Assembly (NCBI GenBank): GCA_039519185.1
Contig: CM076850.1
Coordinates: 91,695,471 to 91,759,470 of the forward strand
Source: Astragalus membranaceus
Lineage: Eukaryota; Streptophyta; Magnoliopsida; Fabales; Fabaceae
Direction: 5' to 3'
DNA length: 64,000 nt
Below the pieces are notes generated by a model that was not told the DNA's origin, made no database searches, and saw only the letters and a program-made list of their open reading frames with translations. This document shows positions 10,371-19,790 of this stretch, piece after piece. A program made the translations under genes and the position numbers. How positions within the stretch are numbered: position 1 is the stretch's first letter; each line of letters begins with the position of its first letter.

Positions 10371-11459
10371 TTAAAACGATTTCAAAAATTTGACCGAGAG
10401 TGTTAGTAGGGGTCTCGGTAGAACTCACTGAGATTGTATCTCATTGTTTATATGTTGTGGTTTTACAGATAAACAGGGAGAGTAGAGATCCAAGAGGCAC
10501 AAGTAGGTGGTACTCGGATGGTTGCTGAAGACTTAGCTTTTATGCTTAAGTTATGTTTTCCCTTGTTAATTATGTATCACGACATTATGACTTTAACTGT
10601 TGTAAGGGTTATGTATTTATTTCCGCCTTCTTGTGCGATATTGAACACTGTATTTCACTGATGGTTTATGGTCTTATTTATGTTTAAGACTGTTTTATTG
10701 TTATTCAGTGAAAATTTTATAGTGGTGTTCAGTATTTAAACAGGAAATATATCTCTGATGTTTTAGGAATGGTGCACTTGGGTACTTTTACTTGTTAAAA
10801 ATACCGGGGTGTTAAAGATAGCGACATCATATTTTAGGTTGAACGAGACTTTTGTCCAAAGGGGAACCCAGGCAGAGGCAATGTTGGAGTCAGGAACTAT
10901 GTAATCTAAAAAATTGATGGAAAAAATAGATCACAACCGAGCTGTCTCGAACACGCACAACGTGGCAATTCACGATCGTGCCCAAAAATTGTTCAGAGTG
11001 GAAGAAATTATACGACCACAAAGTGGGAGACCTGCGGGCACATTCGTGGTTAACTTCAGAGACATGACGTGTGAGTGTAGGGAATTTCAAGCATTGCACT
11101 ATGCTTGTTCCCATGTGATCGCGGCATGTTCAAAAGTTAATTACGATCACATGGAATTCGTGCAGCCACAGTACAGAATGCAGTATGTTTTCAATACATA
11201 CTTTGAGGAGTTCCCACCATTGCCACCTGAGTTGTCATGGCCTAATTTCAATGGCCCAGAACTGCAACATGATCCATCTAAACTGAGAGATAAAAAGGGC
11301 CGTCCACAGTCTACCCGTATTCGTACAGAGATGGAACAAAGAGAAATGGGTAGTCGCACCAAGAGATGCAGTATTTGTAGAAATGAGGGTCACAACAAAA
11401 ATAACTGTTCAAACCGCAATCTAGACTAATCAATTTCTATCAGTTCTATATAGCGTATA

Positions 11460-11766
11460 ATTATTTTTTTTCACAAAAAAATTATAATTAATTTAGAATT
11501 ATAAATTTTAATTTTCTAAATTAATTAATATAACTTAATTTAAATTATAATAAAGAAAAAGAAAAATTAAAAAACACAGTTCAGAAGTCACCCTGGGGTG
11601 GAGGAGCGACTTCTGAACTAGAAAATGAAAAAAAAAATTGGAAACTGAGTTGAGAAGTCGTTGGCCCAGGGGGCGACTTCTACACTAAAAATTGGATGTG
11701 TTCTAGTTTGGTAAATAATTTAAAATGTGTGTAAATTTTGGTAATTTTTTTTAATTCGTGCTACAG
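11460..11766 (-). repeat. MULE right terminal inverted repeat
   Basis: It mirrors the left arm and ends TTCGTGCTACAG. The same terminal string followed by the same flank also occurs at 5426-5460, showing that the terminus and its flank were duplicated together. Confidence 0.85.
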
Positions 11767-12032
11767 TGGTCAACGGTAGATTAAAAAAGCAATAATATGA
11801 CATTCTTTATGACCACAGCATTAGTTTGACATGGCCAACGGTAGATTTAAAAAGCAATATTTTAAGTGATCGTTGTAAACCATTACACCACCACCACCTC
11901 CACCATACAAGATTTCTTGTTTTTGTCGACTATTCCTTTTTATACGACCCCGCTCACAATAACATTATTTTTTTTTTTGACACTCACAATAACATTATTG
12001 ATCATCCAAAAGAGTGAAGAAGAAAGGCGGCA
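11767..12032 (+). promoter_or_regulatory. Upstream region of the intact UGT gene
   Basis: It begins directly at the end of the MULE, so the proximal upstream sequence of the UGT is only 266 bp long before transposon DNA starts. Two AACGGTAGATT motifs (11773 and 11836) and a TATA-like TTTTTATACGACC near 11938 are present. The MULE terminus may supply part of the promoter; that is inference. Confidence 0.5.
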
Positions 12033-13481
12033 ATGGAAGGTAAAGGTGAAGATAAGCCATTGAAACTCTACTTCATCCCTTACCTAGCAGCTGGTCATAT
12101 GATTCCTCTATGCGACATAGCCATACTCTTCGCATCAAAAGGCCACCACGTCACTATCATCACCACTCCCTTCAACGCCAAAACCCTTCAAAAATCCATC
12201 CCAAGTTCCCAATCCAAACAACATCTCCATCTTCACACAGTTCCATTCCCTTCCCAACAAGTTAACCTCCCCGACGACATCGAAAACCTTTCCGCCACCA
12301 CTAACATAGAAAACCTTCGCAAAGTTTTCCAAGCCACAACACTACTCCGACCACTTATTGAAAACTTCGCGTTGCAAAACCCACCCGATTGCATCGTAGC
12401 AGATTTTCTATTCCCTTGGGTTGATGAGTTGACAAACAATCTTAAAATTCCTAGATTCGCCTTCAATGGTTTCTCTCTCTTTGCTATCTGCGCCATTGAA
12501 TCTGTTAAAACACACTCCCTCTATTCCTCTACATCATTTTCCATTCCGGATCTTCCTCACACTATCACCATGAACGCTTCACCGCCAAAGCAGATGAGCG
12601 AAATGCTACAAACGTTGCTGGATACAGTACTCAAAAGCTATGGTCTCATCATTAACAACTTCGTTGAACTCGACGGAGAAGAATACATTAAACACTACGA
12701 GAAAACAACGGGTCACAAAGCTTGGCATCTTGGTCCAGCTTCGTTAATTCGCAGAACTGTTGAAGAGAAAGTAGTGAGAGGACAAGAGAGTGTAGTGAAT
12801 GTTCACGAATGTTTGAGTTGGCTTAACTCGAAGCCAGTTAACTCAGTGGTTTACATATGTTTTGGGAGTCTTTGTCATTTCCCTGATAAACAGCTTTACG
12901 AGATAGCTTGTGGGATAGAAGCTTCAGGTCATGAATTTATTTGGGTTGTTCCTGAGAAGAAAGGGAAAGAAGATGAGAGTGAAGAAGAGAAAGAAAAATG
13001 GCTTCCAAAGGGATTTCAATTTCAAGTTCAAGAGAAAGGGTTAATTATTAGAGGGTGGGCCCCACAGGTTTTGATATTAAGCCACCCTGCTGTTGGTGCG
13101 TTTTTGACTCATTGTGGGTGGAATTCCACCGTCGAGGCCGTGAGTTTGGGGATTCCGATGATTACGTGGCCAGTGTATGCTGAGCAGTTTTACAACGAGA
13201 AGTTGATTACTCAGGTGCGTGGGATTGGCGTGGAAGTGGGTGCAGCGGAGTGGAGCTCCGTTGGATTTGGGGAGAGAGAGAAGATTGTGAGTAGAGATAG
13301 TATTGAGAGGGCTGTGAGGAGATTAATGGACGGTGGTGATGAAGCTGAGAATATCAGACGGCTTGCAAGAGAGTTTGGGGATAAGGCTAAATTGGCTGTT
13401 CAGGAAGGAGGTTCATCTCACAAGAATTTAACAACACTGATTGATGATCTTAAGCGTTTGAGGAACTCCAAGCTTTCTTGA
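12033..13481 (+). CDS. UDP-glycosyltransferase, UGT73-like, complete single exon
   Basis: This 482-residue GT-B enzyme has the usual length for plant family-1 UGTs. The catalytic His is H22 (YLAAGHMIP) and the partner acidic residue is D124 (IVADF). The PSPG box spans W342-Q385 with HCGWNS, and its last residue Gln suggests UDP-glucose as donor. It would glycosylate a small acceptor in the cytosol. N-terminal and PSPG style place it with UGT73 (group D), which in legumes includes saponin and flavonoid glycosyltransferases, but the acceptor cannot be read from sequence. The ATG at 12033 is the first in frame, sits at the family-typical distance from H22, and there is no intron. Its truncated paralogue ends at 511. 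No disabling change is visible. Confidence 0.96.
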   Translation: MEGKGEDKPLKLYFIPYLAAGHMIPLCDIAILFASKGHHVTIITTPFNAKTLQKSIPSSQSKQHLHLHTVPFPSQQVNLPDDIENLSATTNIENLRKVFQATTLLRPLIENFALQNPPDCIVADFLFPWVDELTNNLKIPRFAFNGFSLFAICAIESVKTHSLYSSTSFSIPDLPHTITMNASPPKQMSEMLQTLLDTVLKSYGLIINNFVELDGEEYIKHYEKTTGHKAWHLGPASLIRRTVEEKVVRGQESVVNVHECLSWLNSKPVNSVVYICFGSLCHFPDKQLYEIACGIEASGHEFIWVVPEKKGKEDESEEEKEKWLPKGFQFQVQEKGLIIRGWAPQVLILSHPAVGAFLTHCGWNSTVEAVSLGIPMITWPVYAEQFYNEKLITQVRGIGVEVGAAEWSSVGFGEREKIVSRDSIERAVRRLMDGGDEAENIRRLAREFGDKAKLAVQEGGSSHKNLTTLIDDLKRLRNSKLS

Positions 13482-14022
13482 TTGATTAATTAATAGCCAT
13501 GTAGACTGGTTACTTTTTCCTCAATGGTCAAAAGAATGCATCAACTGAGATAAGAAAATAAATGAGTGTCTATAATTCTCAGATTTTGTCAATAAAATAG
13601 AAGTAAACGAGAACAATATAGATAGAAGAAGAAAAAGAGAAACAAAAGAGAGAGAAAATAAAATAAATAGAAAAATAGAGAGGAGAGAGATGATCAGTAG
13701 GTGTATAAGAGAAAAAGTAAAAAGTTGAGATTTTGTCTTTTAGTGGTAAAATATTTAAAATACCCTAAAAAATGGACACGTGGCGCGTTATTGAAATGTC
13801 TAAAAAAGTCAATTTACTAACATATTGCTTTATTAGATTATTATAGATTATAGATTATAGATTATAGTACAATACCCGTGCATCCGCACGGGCCGATCGC
13901 GTTACGTGACGCGATTACCTCAAATAAAAACGTTAATTTGAAATCTCATTAATCTAAAATCAATTGTAAAATATAGATGATGACTTGCATACATACATGT
14001 GTTGTCGTGTTCTTTTTATGAA
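13482..14022. other. 3' flank of UGT, AT-rich, with a short GC hairpin
   Basis: There is no gene. AATAAAT and AATAAAA signals near 13557 and 13590 could serve polyadenylation. A perfect 7-bp hairpin CCCGTGC-ATCC-GCACGGG lies at 13875-13892 after repeated ATTATAG units. Such CCCGTGC..GCACGGG strings are common in dispersed plant repeats. The 9-bp target duplication TTTTATGAA of the next element is at 14014-14022. Confidence 0.6.
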
Positions 14023-14275
14023 GGCTTAATTGCAGTTTTGGTCCCCCTATTATGACCAATTTTCGATTTTGGTCCCTGAACTTTTAATTTGACGATTTTG
14101 GTCCCCCTATTTTCCCAATTTGAAAAATCAAGGTCCCCCACCCAATTTTGACTGACTTTTCCTACGTGGCAGCCCACGTGGACTGCCACGTAGGCACACC
14201 CCCACCCCCCTACCCCCCCCACCCCCCCACCCCCTACCCCCCACCCCCCCCCACCCCACCTTCTTCTTCCTCGTG

Positions 14276-14681
14276 ACCCTCTTCCCCTCCCCCCTCCACT
14301 GTTCCCCTCCCCCATCCCCTCACCACCGATTCCCTCTTCCCCTCCCCCCTCCACTGTTCCCCTCCCCCATCCCCTCACCACCGATTCCCTCGTCCCCTCC
14401 CCCCTCCACTGTTCCCCTCCCCTTCGCACCTCCTCCCCTTCGCACCCCCTCCCCTTCGCACCTCCCCCCTCCCCTTCGCACCCCCTCCCCTTCGCACCCC
14501 CTCCCCTTCGCCTTTCCTCCCCTTCGCCCCTCCTCCCCTTCGCATCGCACCTCCTCTCGCTCTCGCTCTCGTCGCAGATCGTTCTCGCTCTCGCTCTCGT
14601 CGCTCTCGTTCTCCGCTCTCCCTCCCCCTCCTTCGTCGCCTCCCTTCTCCGCTCTCCCTCCCCTTCGCAGATCTCTCCCTC

Positions 14682-14738
<57 letters not shown>

Positions 14739-14745
14739 TCTCTGC
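14276..14745. repeat. Pyrimidine-rich tandem repeats and (CT)n inside the foldback element
   Basis: A unit of about 60 bp containing CACTGTTCCCCTCCCCCATC is repeated about two and a half times (14296-14420). It is followed by many CCCCTTCGCACC units (14420-14560), CTCTCGCTCTCGT units, and a (CT)n tract at 14682-14742. Confidence 0.85.
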
Positions 14746-14759
14746 GCGAAGATCTCTCG

Positions 14760-14980
14760 GTGGTGGGTTGGGGTGGGGTGGGGGGGGTGGGGTGGTGGGG
14801 TGGGGGTGGGGTCGGTGGTGGGGGGTGGGGTGGGTTGGGGTGGGGTGGGGTGGGGTCGGTGGTGGGGGGTTGGGGTGGGGTCGGTGGTGGGGGGGTGGGG
14901 TGGGGTGGGCGTGGGGGTGGGGTGGGGTGGGGGGTGGGGTGGGGGGGTGGGGGGGTGGGGGTGGGGGGGGTGGGGGGGTG
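14760..14980 (+). repeat. G-rich GGGGTGGGG tract
   Basis: About 220 bp consist almost only of GGGGTGGGG/GGTGGGGT units with a few GTCGGTGGTG interruptions. Many runs of four or more G are closely spaced, which is the pattern that can form G-quadruplexes. The complementary C-rich half lies upstream in the same element. Confidence 0.85.
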
Positions 14981-15174
14981 TGCCTTCGTGGCAGTCCACG
15001 TGGGCTGCCACGTAGGATAAGTCAGTCAAACTGAGTCAAAATTGGGGTGGGGGACCTTGATTTTTCAAATTGGGAAAATAGGGGGACCAAAATCGTCAAA
15101 TTAAAACTTTAGGGACCAAAATCGTGAGTTGGTCATAATAGGGGGACCAAAACTGCAATTAAGCCTTTTATGAA

Positions 15175-16660
15175 TGAATTTAGACAGTAATTAAATAGCC
15201 TGAACATTACCCCGTGAAAATAAAGAAAAATTTAAACTAGATAAAAAGGGAGTTTCAATTAAAAATTGATAAATATTAAAACTAAAAATGTATAAGTATC
15301 ATTTAAAAACAGTATGTGCATTTATCTCGTGTGTTTTTATATATCAATGCAGTGTTTTTTTGTATATCAGTGTTGTTATCCCATGTTTTTTTTATATCAA
15401 TGCAACTATCCCGTGTTTTTTATATATATCATTGCAGTTATCCCCGTATTTTTTATATATCAGTGCAGTTGTCCAGTGTTTTTTTATGGTTTAGTGCAGT
15501 TATCTCATAGTTTCAAAAATTATAATTATCAATGACAAATATTAATCCCGTGTTTTTTTATATATCACTGTAGTTATCCCCATGTTTTTTATATATCAGT
15601 GCAGTTATCTGGTAGTTTCAATTGATTATTTTAATTGATAGTAGATTATAGTAGATAGTAAATTTGTTAGATAGTAGATTATCAATAAAAAATAATTGTT
15701 TTAAATATTAATTAGTAATTTAAATAGTCATTAAGTCTGGTTATTTTTTATATAAGAGGTTTGTAGTAGTAGGCTTCAAAAAATTTAATTATCAATGACA
15801 AATATTAATCTCATGTTTTTTTTTTATATATCAGTGCAGATATCTCGTAGTTTCAATTGATTATTTTAGTTGATTATAGATTATAATAGATAGTAAAAGA
15901 GAGATAGTAGATTATCAATAAGAAATATTTATTTTAAATATTAATTAGTAGTTTAAATAGTCATTAAATATTGGTGTAGTTATCCCGTGTTTTTATATTA
16001 AATATTGGTGTAATAGTCATTAAATATTAGTCCTATGTTTTTTTATATATTGGTGTAGTTATCCTGTGTGTTTTTATATATCATTGCAGTTATCTCATTG
16101 TTTCACTTGATTATTTGAGTTGATTAGTATATTATAGTAGATTATTGCAGTTATCCCGTGTTTTTATATTAGATTATATGAGTTGATTAGTAGAATATAG
16201 TAGAGTATTGCAGTTATCCCGTGTTTTTTTAAATAGTAGGTTTTTAGTAGTTTTCCAAAATTATAATTATCAATGGTAAATATTAATTATAAATTGTCAA
16301 AAAAAATTATAAATATCAATGGTAAATATTAATCCAGTGTTTTTTTAATTATAAATTGTCAAAAAAAAATTATAAATATCAATGGTAAATTTTAATCTCG
16401 TGTTTTTTTATATATCACTGTAGTTATCCCGTGTTTTTCATTTATCAGTGCAGTTATCTCGTAGTTTCAATGGATTATTTTAATTGATTAGTAGATTATA
16501 GTAGATAATAAAAGGTAGATATTAGATTATCAATAAGAAATATTTGTTTTAAATCTTAATTACTAATTTAAATAGTCATTAAGTTTTCTTGTTTTTTATA
16601 TAGTAGATTTATAGTAGTAGGCTTTAAATTTTTTAATTTAAGTAGTGTTTGTATAAATTT
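15175..16660. repeat. AT-rich minisatellite region
   Basis: Units of about 35-45 bp of the form GTGTTTTTTTATATATCAGTG followed by CAGTTATCCC recur many times between 15320 and 16450, interrupted by longer units containing TAGATTATAGTAGATAGTA. No coding potential is seen; short frames here are repeat translations. Confidence 0.75.
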
Positions 16661-16669
16661 AGAAATTTA

Positions 16670-18047
16670 GTTAAAAGAATTAAAGTGAAGTGATAAGAGA
16701 AAGAAAATAAGTATTTATGGGAAAAGTAAAGTAAAAAAAAAAGAGAATGTAAAAGAAAAGTGAAAATGAGGAAAGAGAGTGTAAGAAGAAAGAGAAAAAA
16801 GGAAGAAAAAAAGGGTAAGAGAAAAGTAAAAAGTAAGAAAGAGATTGTAAAAATAAAGAGAGAAAAAAAAGAAATAAAGTGTAATGACATTTTTACCCTA
16901 AAGAATTTGAGGTGTCTTTTAGATAGACTGTAGGGTATTGGTAAAATCATAGGTGGTTAATATGTATAAATATAGTATAGATTGGTAAAATCATAGGTGG
17001 TTAATATCTATAGATATAGTATAAATAAATTTTGAAATTTAGTTAAAAGAATTAAAGTGAAGTGATAAGAAAAAGAAAATAATTATTTATGGGAAAAGTA
17101 AAGTAAAAAAAAAGAATGTAAAAGAAAAGTGAAAATGATGAAAAAACGTGTAAGAAGAAAGAGAAAAAAGGAAGAAATAGAGTGTAAGAGAAAAGTAAAA
17201 AGTAAGAAAGAGAGTGTAAAAATAAAGACAAAAAAAAAAAGAAATAGAGTGTAATGACATTTTTGCCCTCAAAAATTTGAAGTGTCTTTTAGATAGAATG
17301 GGGGTATTGGTAAAATCATAGGTGGTTAATATGTATAAATATAGTATAGATGTATAAATATAGTATAGATATAGTATAGATTTAGTTAAAAGAATTAAAG
17401 TGAAGTGATAAAAGAAAGAAAATAATTATTTATGGGAAAAGTAAAGTAAAAAAAAAGAATGTAAAAGAAAAGTGAAAAAGAGGAAATAGAGTGTAAGAAG
17501 AAAGAGAAAAAAGGAAGAAAGAGAGTGTAAGAGAAAAGTAAAAAGTAAGAAAGATAGTGTAAAAAGAAAGAAAAAAAAAAGAAATAGAGTGTAATGACAT
17601 TTTTACCCTAAAAAATTTGAGGTGTCTTTTAGATAGAATGGAGGTATTGGTAAAATCATAGGTGGTTAATATGTATAAATATAGTATAGATATAGATATA
17701 GTATAGATAGTATAGATATAGTATAGATTTAGTTAAAAGAATTAAAGTCAAGTGATAAGAGAAAGAAAATAATTATTTATGGGAAAAATAAAGTAAAAAA
17801 AAAGAGAATGTAAAAGAAAAGTGAAAATGAAGAAAGAGAGTGTAAGAAGAAAGAGAAAAAGGGAAGAAAGAGAGTGTAAGAGAAAAGTAAAAAGTAAGAA
17901 AGAGAGTGTAAAAATAAAGAGAAAAAAAAAAGAATTAGAGTGTAATGACATTTTTATCCTCAAAAATTTGAGGTGTTTTTTAGATAGAATGGGGGTATTG
18001 GTAAAATCATAGGTGGTTAATATGTATAAATATAGTATAAATATAAA

Positions 18048-18108
<61 letters not shown>

Positions 18109-18420
18109 GTATAGATTTAGTTAAAAGAATTAAAGTGAAGTGATAAGAGAAAGAAAATAATTATTTATGGGAAAAAAAAAGAGAATGTAAAAGAAAAGTG
18201 AAAATGAGGAAAAAGAGTGTAAGAAGAAAGAGAAAAATGGAAGAAAGAGAGTATACGAGAAAAGTAAAAAGTAAGAAAGAGAGTGTAAAAATAAAGAGAA
18301 AAAAAAAGAATTAGAGTGTAATGACATTTTTATCCTCAAAAATTTGAGGTGTCTTTTTGATAGAATGGATGTATTGATAAAATCATAGGTGGTTAATATG
18401 TATAAATATAGTTTAGATAT
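16670..18420. repeat. Five-copy satellite, unit about 345 bp
   Basis: Copies begin at GTTAAAAGAATTAAAG at 16670, 17042, 17385, 17732 and 18120 (spacings 372, 343, 347 and 388 bp). Each copy has a purine-rich block (AAAGAGAATGTAAAAGAAAAG and GAGTGTAAG units), then GTAATGACATTTTT, then a junction block ATCATAGGTGGTTAATATG. Length differences lie mainly in the ATAGTATAGAT junctions and a (TTA)n tract. The minus-strand frames of 60-105 codons across it are translations of the repeat. Confidence 0.9.
18048..18107. repeat. (TTA)n microsatellite
   Basis: About 20 uninterrupted TTA units lie at the junction between satellite copies 4 and 5 and account for the longer spacing there. Confidence 0.95.
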
Positions 18421-18599
18421 TATTATTATTATATTTTTATTATTAGTATTAGAAAAGAAGAAATTAATAATTATTTAATTTTGTAGGTTGAAATATGTTT
18501 GTTTGTTTCATTATAAGGGGTTGAAAGAACAAATTAATAATTATTTAATTTTGTAGGTTAAAATATATTCGTTTTTTTATAAGCGGTTGAATGTTTTGG

Positions 18600-19790
18600 C
18601 TTATGTTAGTAAACATTTTTGTTAGTATCTCTTACTAAAGAAATAATAGTCATTGGATGCTCAAATTTTTAATAGAATTTAATCTAATGGTTATTATTGA
18701 ATAAATGCATTGTTGTAATCTTGAATGTTATTGATTTTAATTAAATTTAATTGACTATTAAATTAGATCCTATTTTATTGGGGCGGTTACAAAACTTATT
18801 CAAGCCATTTTTTTTTCACGTTTTGTTTTTCTCGTTTCTTCTTTCTCGTTCTTCTTTCTTTTTTCACGTTTCTTTTTTGCACTTTTTTCCCCCATCTCAT
18901 CTCTTTCTTTCTTTCCGTTCTTTGCATTTTTTATCTTTATGTTCTCTTCACTTTAGTGTTCTGCAGATTGGCTATTTTTTTTCATTCTTATCTCTTTTTT
19001 TTTTCACGTTTTGTTTTTCTCTTTTGTTCTTTCTCGTTCTTCTTTCTTTTTTCACGTTTCTTTTTTGCACTTTTTTTTTCCTGTTCTCATCTCTTTTTTT
19101 CTTTCCGTTCTTTGCATTTTCTATCTTCTTCTTCTTCTAGGCTGGTTTTTCTGCAATTAACCATTTTTATGCAAAACTGTGGTTAGAGACATCTAACCAC
19201 AGTTATGTATATCTGTGGTTAGTGGCCACTAACCATTGCTATGCACATTTGTGGTTAGTGAGATCTGACCATTGACATCTAACCACAATCTAACCACAGT
19301 TATGCATATATGTGGCCACTAACCATTGCTATGCACATTTGTTGTTAGTGACATCTAACCATTGGTATCTAACCACATTTATGCATCTCTGTGGTTAGTG
19401 GCCACTAACCATTGCGATGCACATTAATTTGTGGTTAGTGACATCTAACCATTGTGGTACAAATCTGTGGTTAATGAACAATTTTTTTGTGTGAAATAAA
19501 AACACCCAGAAATATTTTGATAAAAGATGAAACGAGAGGTGCTTAAGCAGGAACGAAATAGAGATGAATTCGTTTCTGAAAATACGAGAGAGATGGAACG
19601 AAAGTTTGAAGCGTGATAGTAACGTTTTGATTTTGTTACCGTATCTGAAGTGCAATTTAAGCCAAAAATAACTCCTAAAAAATAGGGATATTGATTAACC
19701 ATATTTATAATTATTAGATAAGTTACCTATATACCTCTTTAGTAAGAATTACTAAACATTTCTTTAGTACCGTAAGTCATACTCAAGTCT
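18600..19790. mobile_element. MULE-like non-autonomous element with GGTTAG arrays (copy 1)
   Basis: The ends are inverted: the left TTAGTAAACATTTTTGTTAG / CTTACTAAAGA block pairs with the right end read in reverse (GTACTAAAGAAATG / TTACTAAAGA). It shares the CATTGGAT...TTAATCTAATGG segment with the element at 30861. The interior holds a T-rich tandem duplication of about 180 bp (18808-18950 and 18985-19125) and the GGTTAG array at 19145-19475. No protein gene is present. I could not find a clean target duplication, so the ends are approximate. Confidence 0.65.
19145..19475. repeat. GGTTAG / CTAACC inverted-direct array
   Basis: More than a dozen GTGGTTAGTG, ATCTAACCAT and CTAACCACAG units occur in both orientations, spaced about 15-30 bp, with interspersed ATGCACATTTG. 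This looks like clustered transposase-binding sites. Confidence 0.8.

Larger units (their letters stand above)
8328..10816 (+). mobile_element. Solo LTR (probably Ty3/gypsy, Tekay-like) inside the MULE transposase
   Basis: It starts TGTAACATCC and ends GGGGTGTTAAA. It is flanked by the perfect 5-bp duplication GATAG at 8323-8327 and 10817-10821. There is no coding sequence inside, so it is a 2,489-bp LTR left after LTR-LTR recombination. Its architecture resembles the LTR at 33562-35830 (TGTAAC ends, CACTGAGATT-like 3' segment), which suggests the same chromovirus lineage. It contains GC-rich hairpins (9574-9685), an AT run (10032-10054) and a four-copy repeat (10158-10370). The final CA has decayed to AA. 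Confidence 0.85.
6289..11429 (+). pseudogene. MURA-type MULE transposase, decayed and split by a solo LTR
   Basis: From the ATG at 6289 the N-terminal domain common to plant MURA proteins reads in frame, with a one-base frameshift near 6460 into the frame running to 6836. Further stops occur at 6836, near 7126, at 7573 and after 7966. Recognisable blocks are a pre-transposase region (7310-7570), the MULE DDE region with SIDGTWLYG and AYAVVEGE (7690-7966), and, after the inserted LTR, a SWIM zinc finger (CECREFQALHYACSH, about 11067-11111) and a terminal CCHC knuckle (CSICRNEGHNKNNC). Removing the LTR and one target duplication restores the frame across the 8327/10822 junction. With several frameshifts and stops, it is not functional. 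Confidence 0.88.
5655..11766 (+). mobile_element. Mutator-like element (MULE) with long terminal inverted repeats
   Basis: Its ends are inverted copies of each other: CTGTAGCA at 5655 pairs with TGCTACAG at 11759-11766. The repeat arms extend about 300 bp on both sides, with the left arm carrying a small insertion near 5663-5680. The interior holds a MURA-type transposase gene (decayed) and a solo LTR. Long TIRs plus MURA-type protein define the Mutator superfamily. The flanking bases do not show a matching 9-bp duplication, which fits the rearranged flanks described elsewhere in this annotation. Confidence 0.85.
14023..15165. mobile_element. Non-autonomous foldback MULE with C-rich/G-rich core
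   Basis: Inverted arms 14023-14199 and 14979-15165 start GGCTTAATTGCAG and share blocks such as GGTCCCCCTATT and CCACGTGG. The element is flanked by the perfect 9-bp duplication TTTTATGAA (14014-14022 and 15166-15174), diagnostic of Mutator-type insertion. The core is extreme in composition: C/T-rich on the plus strand from 14200 to 14745, then almost pure G/T from 14760 to 14980. All long frames across it are low-complexity Pro/His or Gly/Trp artefacts, so it is non-coding. Confidence 0.9.

Noticed and set aside
14016..15034. Long frames on both strands (up to 337 codons), Pro/His-rich, Gly/Trp-rich or Arg/Glu-rich
   Set aside because: They translate the C-rich and G-rich tracts of a foldback transposon; several frames are open at once and none resembles a protein family.
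16633..18339. Minus-strand frames of 60-105 codons rich in Phe/Leu/Ser
   Set aside because: Translations of the purine-rich satellite units; they recur with the repeat period.
18808..19125. Phe/Ser-rich frames that might look like membrane proteins
   Set aside because: They come from a T-rich tandem duplication inside a non-autonomous element.
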